Source of the DNA: an uncultured Cellvibrio sp.
Lineage (GTDB): Bacteria > Pseudomonadota > Gammaproteobacteria > Pseudomonadales > Cellvibrionaceae
Reading direction: 5' to 3'
Assembly (NCBI GenBank): GCA_946482345.1
Contig: CAMLRJ010000055.1
Span: 1-11,663, forward strand
DNA: 11,663 nucleotides
How positions within the stretch are numbered: the stretch's first letter is position 1; each line of letters begins with the position of its first letter. The translations under genes and the position numbers were made by a program. The notes below the pieces were generated by a model. It searched no databases. It had not been told where the DNA came from and saw only the letters and a program-made list of their open reading frames with translations. Below are positions 5,974-11,663 of the stretch, one piece after another.

Positions 5974-7128
5974 TTAATGCGTATCGTCTTTCTGATAAAA
6001 CTTTTCCCTTACTTCGTAATACGTTTGTTCTGACATTTTTTGGTAAGGCATGGACTTTTGCATAAACTGTTTATACGAGTCATACACTTTTTTGACTTGC
6101 GGGTCAGCTGCGGCTTGCTGCTCATAGACTTCCTGGGCAATTTTATAAAATTGTGCCAGCACATCATCAGGTAATTTACGAATCTCTACTCCCTGATGCT
6201 GCAATTCTGTCAGTGAGCGACTGTTTTTATCGGTGTAGCTGTCGAGCATGTCCTGATTCACTGCGCGTGTAGCGTAAGTGATAATGGCTTGTAAATCTTT
6301 TGGTAAGGATTCAAATGCAGGTTTATTAACGATTAATTCCAGTGTGGGGCCAGGTTCATGCCAACCGGGATAATAATAATATTTTGCAATCTGTTGAAAA
6401 CCGAATGCCAAATCATTTTCCGGGCCAACCCATTCAGCTGCGTCGATCAACCCGGTTTGTAATGAGGTGTATAAATCTCCGCCGGGAATATTCACTGATG
6501 TTCCTCCCGCTGCATTAAACACTTCTCCGGCCAATCCTGGAATGCGCATTTTTAATCCTTTTAAATCAGCAACTGAATTAATTTCACGATTAAACCAACC
6601 GGCCATTTGTACTCCGGTATTACCGCCCGCGAATGGAATCAAATTAAATGGCGCATAGAGTTCACGCCACAATTCCAAACCACCACCATAATGCAGCCAG
6701 CCATTCATTTCCTGCGCATTCATACCAAAAGGAATGGACGTAAAAAATTGTGCGGCTGGAATTTTTCCACGCCAAAAATAAGCGCCACTATGCCCCATTT
6801 GCGCACTACCGGATGACACCGCATCAAACACACCAAATGCCGGGACAATTTCACCTGCACCATACACGTGAATTTGCAAACGCCCCGCAGACATTTCATT
6901 GATCACCTGCGCAATTTTTTCAGCACTGACACCCAATCCCGGCGTGTTCTTCGGCCATGAAGTCACCATTTTCCAATGATAAACCTGTGTGGAGGTTAGC
7001 TCGGTTTGTGCGGATGAATTCACTTTAGGTTGGTCAATTTTTTTCATCGCCAACATTGAAAATAACAAAACGATGATCGCCAGTAATAAAACGATGATCA
7101 AAGGATACCAATTTATTTTTGTTTTCAT
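5974..7128 (-). CDS. TRAP transporter solute-binding protein, DctP-like (TakP-type), without permease genes
   Basis: A 384-residue periplasmic binding protein for small organic acids. Family features: TSWPKNTPGLG (56-66), MSAGRLQIHVYGAGEIVPAFGVFDAVSSG (79-107), the ligand-contact Arg in GLKMRIPG (Arg195), and DAAEWVGPENDLAFGFQ (229-245) with the Glu-Trp pair typical of the 2-oxoacid/lactate-binding TakP branch. The N-terminus is a long hydrophobic helix (about residues 8-28) followed by MKKIDQPK with no clear signal-peptidase site, so it may stay anchored in the inner membrane. The usual DctQ and DctM membrane subunits are absent: the gene is flanked by uvrD and a convergent lipoprotein gene. 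AAGAGA precedes the ATG by about 7 nt. The ligand is not certain. It may supply a permease encoded elsewhere or act as a sensor protein. Confidence 0.92.
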   Translation of the reverse strand: MKTKINWYPLIIVLLLAIIVLLFSMLAMKKIDQPKVNSSAQTELTSTQVYHWKMVTSWPKNTPGLGVSAEKIAQVINEMSAGRLQIHVYGAGEIVPAFGVFDAVSSGSAQMGHSGAYFWRGKIPAAQFFTSIPFGMNAQEMNGWLHYGGGLELWRELYAPFNLIPFAGGNTGVQMAGWFNREINSVADLKGLKMRIPGLAGEVFNAAGGTSVNIPGGDLYTSLQTGLIDAAEWVGPENDLAFGFQQIAKYYYYPGWHEPGPTLELIVNKPAFESLPKDLQAIITYATRAVNQDMLDSYTDKNSRSLTELQHQGVEIRKLPDDVLAQFYKIAQEVYEQQAAADPQVKKVYDSYKQFMQKSMPYQKMSEQTYYEVREKFYQKDDTH

Positions 7129-7148
7129 TTAAAAATCTCTTTATTGTT

Positions 7149-7220
7149 TGTAGGTTGGGCAGCAATGCCCAACATTTATTCTTGATTGAAATCCTGTTGG
7201 GCATAACTGCCCAACCTACA
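7149..7220. repeat. 72-bp pair of inverted REP-like hairpins (BIME-like)
   Basis: Left hairpin: stem GTTGGGCA (7154-7161) and TGCCCAAC (7166-7173), loop GCAA. Right hairpin: the same 8-bp stem (7196-7203 and 7208-7215), loop TAAC. The two are in opposite orientation with 20 bp between them, and the outer ends TGTAGGTTGGGCA (7149-7161) and TGCCCAACCTACA (7208-7220) are perfect 13-bp inverted repeats. The right end abuts the uvrD stop codon (7221-7223). This is the structure of paired REP sequences mobilised by REP-associated tyrosine transposases; no such gene is in the window. In RNA it could also fold as one long hairpin and protect the uvrD 3' end. Confidence 0.85.
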
Positions 7221-9419
7221 TCAAATCGCCTGTAATTTTGCGTATTGCATAACCAATCGTTTGGTGCCAATTTTGGCAAATTTCACTTCAACCACTGAAT
7301 TGGGGCCTTTGCCTTCAAATTGCAAAATAACGCCTTCACCAAAGGTTACATGGCTGACTCTTTGCCCTAATTTAAATCCTGTATCTTCACCTTCATCTCG
7401 CAAAGCCGCGGGTTTATTCTTTTGAAAACTTACCGGACGAGTAATGGCTGTTTTCAATCGTACTTCATCAATACAATCTGATGGAATTTCTTTTACGAAA
7501 CGTGAAATTCGATTAAAACTTTCATTGCCATGCAGACGACGGGTTTCGGCGTAAGTGATAAATAATTTTTGCATGGCACGAGTGATGCCGACATAACAGA
7601 GGCGTCGCTCTTCTTCTATACCGTCCGGATCGTCAATCGACATTTTGTGTGGAAATAAACCTTCTTCAACGCCCGCTAAAAACACCAAGGGAAATTCCAG
7701 TCCTTTTGCCGAATGCAACGTCATGAGTTGTACAGCATCTTCAAACTCTTCTGCCTGAGCTTCACCTGCATCCAATGCGGCCGTATCCAGAAATTGCTGC
7801 AAAATCGGCGAATCATCTTCCGCTTCAAACACACGGCAGGCGGCAATTAATTCCTGCAAGTTTTCGCCACGTGCCTGACCCTTTTCACCTTTTTCATTTT
7901 GATGAAAAACCAATAACCCGGTTTTATCCAACACAGTTTCGGTAATAAAATCCAGTGCCGGAAGTTCGTCAGCTTCGTTGGGTTCACATAGATCTTTTTG
8001 CAACTGCAATATCATCTGCATAAAAGTTTCTATGGCATTGCTGGCGCGCGCTGCAAAATGTTTACGATGAACAAGTTGTCCGGCAGCCGCCCATAATGAA
8101 ATATTTTCGCTACGTGCAACAACGCGAATATCTTCGAGAGTTTTGTCGCCAATACCACGGGTGGGCACATTAATAACGCGTTCAAATGCTGCGTCATCAT
8201 GCGGGTTATTCAGCAAGCGCAAATAAGCAACCGCGTTTTTAATTTCAAGGCGATCATAAAATCGTTGGCCGCCATAAATGCGATAAGGAATGGCCTCACG
8301 CAATAACGCTTCTTCCAATGCACGTGATTGCGCATTGGATCTATACAAAATAGCGCATTCACTTTTGCGTTTTCCCTGACGAATCCAGGCCTGAATTCGT
8401 TCAACAATAAATCGCGCTTCATCCTGTTCGTTGTAAGCGGCATAAAGTGAAATGGCTTCACCTTTTTCACCTTCGGTCCACAATTCTTTTCCGAGTCGGC
8501 CGATATTATTGGCGATGACGGCATTGGCCGCTTGTAAAATATTCCCTGTGGAGCGGTAATTCTGTTCAAGCCGAATAATTTGACAAGGAGAGAAGTCATC
8601 ACTGAAGCGGCGAATATTTTCTATTTTTGCACCGCGCCAGCCGTAAATCGATTGATCGTCATCGCCCACTGCGCTAACAAAACTGCTTTTACCTGCAAGC
8701 ACACGCAACCATGCATATTGCACCGAATTGGTATCCTGAAATTCATCCACCAAAATAAAATTAAATCGATTGCGATAATGTTCGAGAATATGCGGTTTGT
8801 TTAGCCAGAGCTCGTGTGCACGCAATAAAATTTCAGCAAAATCCACCATGCCGCCACGTTGACAATCGTCTTCGTAGGTTTGATAAATCTTGCGCATGGT
8901 ACGAATAAAAGGGTCTGAGGTTTCCTGAATATGTTTCGCGCGACGCCCTTCATCTTTTTGTTCGTTGATAAACCACTGGGCTTGTTTGGGCGGCCATTTG
9001 TCTTCATCAATTTGCAACGATTGATAAACACGTTTGATCAAGCGCAATTGATCATCGCTGTCGAGAATTTGAAAATTTTGCGGCAGGTTGGCGTCTTGCC
9101 AGTGGGCTTTTAATAAACGATGAGCCAATCCATGAAAAGTCCCGACCCAAATGTGATGAATCGAAACCGGTTGTCCGGTTTGCTGAAATAAATCATCGAG
9201 ACGATGCCGCATTTCTCTGGCGGCTTTATTGGTAAAAGTCACCGCCATAATGGAATAGGGCGACTTTTGTTCAACCTGAATCAACCAGGCAATGCGATGC
9301 ACCAATACGCGGGTTTTACCGCTGCCCGCACCTGCCAGAATCAACTGGTGCCCGGCAGGTGCCATTACTGCTTCACGCTGCGCGGGGTTGAGATCATCAA
9401 GTAAAAGGGAAACATCCAT
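7221..9419 (-). CDS. uvrD: DNA helicase II (UvrD)
   Basis: A 3'-to-5' superfamily-1 helicase that removes UvrC and the excised strand in nucleotide-excision repair, works in mismatch repair and clears RecA. With ATG at 9419 it has 732 residues (E. coli 720) and starts MDVSLLLDDLNPAQREAV, as E. coli does (MDVSYLLDSLNDKQREAV). A TTG two codons upstream is less likely. Motifs are intact: I AGAGSGKT (29-36), Ia VTFTNKAAREM, II DEFQDT (225-230), III GDDDQSIYGWRGA (252-264), IV LEQNYRST (284-291), V TLHSAKGLEFPLVF and VI EEERRLCYVGITRA. The C-terminal Tudor-like segment LGQRVSHVTFGEGVI (UvrD/PcrA RNA-polymerase contact) is present. An SOS box lies upstream (9457-9472), as in E. coli. Confidence 0.98.
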   Translation of the reverse strand: MDVSLLLDDLNPAQREAVMAPAGHQLILAGAGSGKTRVLVHRIAWLIQVEQKSPYSIMAVTFTNKAAREMRHRLDDLFQQTGQPVSIHHIWVGTFHGLAHRLLKAHWQDANLPQNFQILDSDDQLRLIKRVYQSLQIDEDKWPPKQAQWFINEQKDEGRRAKHIQETSDPFIRTMRKIYQTYEDDCQRGGMVDFAEILLRAHELWLNKPHILEHYRNRFNFILVDEFQDTNSVQYAWLRVLAGKSSFVSAVGDDDQSIYGWRGAKIENIRRFSDDFSPCQIIRLEQNYRSTGNILQAANAVIANNIGRLGKELWTEGEKGEAISLYAAYNEQDEARFIVERIQAWIRQGKRKSECAILYRSNAQSRALEEALLREAIPYRIYGGQRFYDRLEIKNAVAYLRLLNNPHDDAAFERVINVPTRGIGDKTLEDIRVVARSENISLWAAAGQLVHRKHFAARASNAIETFMQMILQLQKDLCEPNEADELPALDFITETVLDKTGLLVFHQNEKGEKGQARGENLQELIAACRVFEAEDDSPILQQFLDTAALDAGEAQAEEFEDAVQLMTLHSAKGLEFPLVFLAGVEEGLFPHKMSIDDPDGIEEERRLCYVGITRAMQKLFITYAETRRLHGNESFNRISRFVKEIPSDCIDEVRLKTAITRPVSFQKNKPAALRDEGEDTGFKLGQRVSHVTFGEGVILQFEGKGPNSVVEVKFAKIGTKRLVMQYAKLQAI

Positions 9420-9456
9420 AAGCAAAGTTCAGCTGTCGAAAGTGGCCGCTAGCTTA

Positions 9457-9472
9457 CTGGTTATGCGTACAG
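9457..9472 (-). promoter_or_regulatory. LexA (SOS) box of uvrD
   Basis: The minus strand reads CTGTACGCATAACCAG, i.e. CTGT-N8-CCAG, matching 7 of the 8 fixed bases of CTGT-N8-ACAG. As I recall, the E. coli uvrD box has the same deviation (CTGTATATATACCCAG). It lies 37 nt before the uvrD ATG and probably overlaps the -10 region (CATAAC, 9459-9464), so LexA would block the promoter directly. Confidence 0.7.
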
Positions 9473-9478
9473 ATTGCA

Positions 9479-9499
9479 CGATCCTGCAACAGCAGATCG
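9479..9499. other. Imperfect stem-loop between the yebE-like gene and uvrD
   Basis: CGATCCTGC and GCAGATCG pair with one bulged base around the loop AACA. It lies 5 nt after the stop of the yebE-like gene in reading direction and directly upstream of the presumed uvrD promoter. No T-run follows on the minus strand, so I do not call it an intrinsic terminator. Confidence 0.35.
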
Positions 9500-9503
9500 C
9501 TAA

Positions 9504-10226
9504 TTACAAAGCTGCGACGGCCTGTTTCGCCTGATTATTCAGCTCTGTTTGCAGTGCTGGTTCCAGACGTAACTGTTTGGCAAACTCTTGCAGGTAAGCG
9601 CGCTCCATAAAGTTTTCTTCATCTATCACCAAAACGCTGGCCAAATACATTTCTGCCGCCATTTCCGGTGTGCTGGCAACAGCAGCTATGGCTGTTGGAT
9701 CCAAAGGTTTTTTTAACTCCTGATCAATCCAACCGAGAAGTTCATTATCCTGTGTGAGCTTGCCCACTTCACCATCAATTAACTGACGTTCACGATCATC
9801 AATGTGTCCATCGGCCTTTGCTGCAGCAATCAGTGCGATCAATATTGCACGACTGTGTTGCTCCGCTTCTGCTGGTGCCAATCGGTCAATGGTTTGCGGG
9901 AATGTTGAATTGGATGAATTTTGTTGGGTTTGCCAATTACTGTAGGCTTTGTATGCGATAGCGCCGAGTGCGGCCAAGCCACCATAAGTCAACACTGCAC
10001 CACCAATTTTGCGACCCTGTTTACTGCCTAGCAACAAGCCTAATGCACCTCCCGCAATCGCAGCACCGCCTTTACCGGATAGCAAACCCGATAATTTTCC
10101 CAGAGGAGAATTATCAGATGACTGGGAAGAAGATGGCGGCCAATTACCAGGGGATTGTGAGCCCTTGTTTTGCAAAAGATCCGAACCGGCTTTCAATAAT
10201 TGATTCAATAACTGTGTTGTATTCAT
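9504..10226 (-). CDS. yebE: YebE-like protein (DUF533, TerB-like domain)
   Basis: A 240-residue protein. Residues 1-45 are polar and low in complexity (SSSQSSDNSP). At about 46-95 there is a Gly/Ala-rich hydrophobic region (GKGGAAIAGGALGLLLGSKQG, GGAVLTYGGLAALGAIAYKAY) that probably inserts in the inner membrane. The C-terminal half (about 118-238) is the all-helical TerB-like domain, with AILIALIAAAKADGHIDDRERQLI and MAAEMYLASVLVIDEENFMERAYLQEFA, including the acidic DGHIDDRE loop typical of TerB folds. E. coli YebE has the same layout and about the same length. Its function is unknown; a role in tellurite resistance is only suggested by the fold name. It ends 84 nt before uvrD and is divergent from exoD. 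Confidence 0.92.
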   Translation of the reverse strand: MNTTQLLNQLLKAGSDLLQNKGSQSPGNWPPSSSQSSDNSPLGKLSGLLSGKGGAAIAGGALGLLLGSKQGRKIGGAVLTYGGLAALGAIAYKAYSNWQTQQNSSNSTFPQTIDRLAPAEAEQHSRAILIALIAAAKADGHIDDRERQLIDGEVGKLTQDNELLGWIDQELKKPLDPTAIAAVASTPEMAAEMYLASVLVIDEENFMERAYLQEFAKQLRLEPALQTELNNQAKQAVAAL

Positions 10227-10390
10227 ACTCTGCCCTTTGAGATTTCAATTTTCTTTTCCGTTGGGATAAATGGGGCACATATGATTAAAAACAAGCAACA
10301 GAACCGTTAAGTTTTGTGGATCCTGCAAGGCTGGCTCCTTTCCCTTATCTACAGTAGAATCGACCGACCTTGGTTACTGCTGGTTAGTTA
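10227..10390. promoter_or_regulatory. Divergent control region between the yebE-like gene and exoD
   Basis: 164 bp that must hold promoters for both directions. For exoD the best -10 is TAGAAT at 10355-10360 (5 of 6), 31 nt before the ATG, without a recognisable -35. Two direct copies of TGGTTA (10371-10376 and 10381-10386) lie just before the exoD start. No convincing promoter was found for the yebE-like gene. Confidence 0.35.
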
Positions 10391-11038
10391 ATGACTGCTT
10401 CTGAACCTGTGCCGGGTAATAAACCGGCGCACAGTGTGAGTTTGTCTTCTCTTCTCTTAAATTTCGCTCGCCAATTTGAGGGTGAGCGGGTTTCTGTTCG
10501 CGATATCAAAAATTCTCTTGGCCGACGCTCGTTTGGTTTGATGCTTTTTGTATTGGCCATTCCCAATTCTTTACCTATTGTCGGCATACCCGGTGTTTCC
10601 GCGGTGACCGGCTTTCCTATATTGCTGATCGCCTGCCAAATGGTGCTGGGCTATGAACAGATTTGGTTGCCCAAGTGGATTTCCCGACGCGACTTTTCCC
10701 GTGAAGGATTTTTAAAACTGATCGAAAAAACCATGCCCTGGCTAGCGCGAATTGAACGCTTATTGAAACCGCGTTGGTTGTGGCTGGTTAAAGGTAATAT
10801 TGAACGCTTTCTTGCCGCCGTCTGTGTGCTGATGGCATTTTTATTGATACTGCCAATTCCTCTCGGAAATTTGCCGCCGGGTTTCAGCCTGTTATTAATT
10901 TCTTTGGGTTTGATTGAAAGAGATGGAGCTTGTGTGGCTTTGGGATTGGCATTGAGTGTATTCAGTGTTTTTTATTTGCAAGGTTTAATTTGGGTCGGTA
11001 TTCAAACTGCCAGTGCTTTATTGGGTAACTGGTTCTAA
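10391..11038 (+). CDS. exoD: ExoD family membrane protein
   Basis: A 215-residue inner-membrane protein of the ExoD family (Pfam exopolysaccharide synthesis, ExoD). A cytoplasmic N-terminus with SLSSLLLNFARQFEGERVSVRDIKNSLGRRSFG leads into hydrophobic segments LMLFVLAIPNSLPIVGIPGVSAVTGFPILLIACQM, then a basic loop (ISRRDFSREGF), FLAAVCVLMAFLLILPIPLGNLPPGFSLLLISLGLIERDG, and a last membrane helix. IPNSLP, GIPG and the PLGNLPPG segment followed by GLIERDG are family landmarks. In Sinorhizobium, exoD mutants have altered exopolysaccharide and poor alkali tolerance; the biochemical role is unknown. The ribosome site before ATG 10391 is weak (GGTTAG). A yoaE-like gene follows after 15 nt, so the two are probably co-transcribed. 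Confidence 0.93.
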   Translation: MTASEPVPGNKPAHSVSLSSLLLNFARQFEGERVSVRDIKNSLGRRSFGLMLFVLAIPNSLPIVGIPGVSAVTGFPILLIACQMVLGYEQIWLPKWISRRDFSREGFLKLIEKTMPWLARIERLLKPRWLWLVKGNIERFLAAVCVLMAFLLILPIPLGNLPPGFSLLLISLGLIERDGACVALGLALSVFSVFYLQGLIWVGIQTASALLGNWF

Positions 11039-11053
11039 TCATCGAGGTTAATT

Positions 11054-11663
11054 GTGGAACTCTTTATGGATCCCGGCATTTGGTTGGGATTGCTAACACT
11101 CATCGTTTTAGAGATTGTGCTGGGCATAGACAATCTGATTTTCATTGCCATTCTCGCTAACAAATTACCTCCGCATCAACGCGACAAAGCACGCATTTTA
11201 GGATTGGGTTTGGCACTGGGAATGCGTTTGTTATTGTTGATGGGCATTTCACAATTGGTCGCATTAACCGAGCCTTTATTTGCGATATTCGGTGAAGATT
11301 TATCAGGCCGTGATTTGATTTTATTGTTCGGTGGAATTTTTTTGTTGGTCAAAGCGACCGTTGAAATTCATGAGCGTCTTGAAGGCAAAATTCACGCACC
11401 GCGCGCATCAAAAGTTCATGCGGCATTTTGGGCTGTGGTGACACAAATTGTAGTGCTGGATGCCGTATTTTCCCTCGATGCCGTGATCACTGCCGTGGGT
11501 ATGGTGGACCATGTTGAAGTGATGATGGCCGCCGTCATTATTGCGATGGTCGTGATGATTGTCGCCAGTAAATCATTAACTGCATTCGTCAATAAACACC
11601 CTACTGTTGTGATGTTGTGTTTGGGCTTTTTGTTAATGATTGGTTTCAGTTTGATTGCGGAAG
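11054..11663 (+). CDS. yoaE: YoaE-like TerC-family membrane protein, N-terminal part (cut by right edge)
   Basis: 203 codons are open to the right edge. The GTG start at 11054 has GAGGT 5 nt upstream; ATG 11066 is an alternative but matches E. coli YoaE (MEFLMDPSIWAGLL) less well than [13 protein letters not shown]. TerC-type transmembrane repeats are clear: [21 protein letters not shown] (Glu20, Asp26, Asn27), [27 protein letters not shown], and [23 protein letters not shown] (Asp136, Asp142), whose acidic residues inside helices suit metal-ion binding. [20 protein letters not shown] follows. YoaE is about 518 residues, with CBS and CorC/HlyC-like domains after this part; E. coli YgdQ consists of the TerC part alone. 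Which form this is cannot be seen here. Probably an efflux or metal-homeostasis protein, not proven. Confidence 0.93.
   Translation, partial: MELFMDPGIWLGLLTLIVLEIVLGIDNLIFIAILANKLPPHQRDKARILGLGLALGMRLLLLMGISQLVALTEPLFAIFGEDLSGRDLILLFGGIFLLVKATVEIHERLEGKIHAPRASKVHAAFWAVVTQIVVLDAVFSLDAVITAVGMVDHVEVMMAAVIIAMVVMIVASKSLTAFVNKHPTVVMLCLGFLLMIGFSLIAE

Noticed and set aside
7034..7279. 81-codon minus-strand frame across the REP-like pair
   Set aside because: It joins out-of-frame pieces of uvrD, the repeat and the TRAP binding protein; its sequence is explained by those features.
8210..9031. Several 74-130 codon frames on both strands within uvrD
   Set aside because: Shadows of the intact helicase gene, which is conserved over its full length.

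Overview
The window looks like ordinary chromosome of a free-living Gammaproteobacterium. The Cellvibrionaceae (Cellvibrio or a close relative) are my best guess. This is inferred from the UvrD, which is close to E. coli UvrD along its whole length, an RstA/RstB-type two-component pair, YebE- and YoaE-like proteins, and a TonB-dependent receptor of the Xanthomonas/Caulobacter type. There are no rRNA or tRNA genes, phage genes, insertion sequences or CRISPR arrays.

Layout, left to right. (1) Positions 1-1319 (-): the N-terminal half of a TonB-dependent outer-membrane receptor that runs off the left edge, with a 399-bp non-coding upstream region rich in small palindromes. (2) Positions 1719-4951 (-): a tight four-gene unit read leftward, mipA/ompV-like -> DUF3019-like periplasmic protein -> rstA-like regulator -> rstB-like kinase, with 1- to 8-nt overlaps or 2-nt gaps. 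The 222-bp region in front of it carries an exact match to the E. coli RstA-box consensus (5083-5096). On the other side of that region a lipoprotein of unknown family is transcribed rightward (5174-5920). (3) A UUCG-capped hairpin at 5926-5961 separates the lipoprotein from the convergent gene for a TRAP-type solute-binding protein (5974-7128, -), which has no permease genes beside it. (4) uvrD (7221-9419, -) is preceded by a LexA-type SOS box and followed, exactly at its stop codon, by a 72-bp pair of inverted REP-like hairpins. (5) A YebE/DUF533 protein (9504-10226, -) is divergent from an exoD - yoaE-like pair (10391 to the right edge, +); the last gene is cut by the window.

How the genes work together: the central unit reads as an envelope-sensing module. 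An outer-membrane barrel, a small cysteine-rich exported protein and their own sensor kinase and regulator are co-transcribed, and an RstA box in front suggests autoregulation and possible co-control of the divergent lipoprotein. The remaining genes are mostly housekeeping or envelope genes. The most useful new points are the RstA box, the probable ATT start of the DUF3019 gene (normal gene calling would cut its signal peptide), the solitary and probably membrane-anchored TRAP binding protein, and the REP-like pair. I did not find strong evidence for a wholly new type of system.
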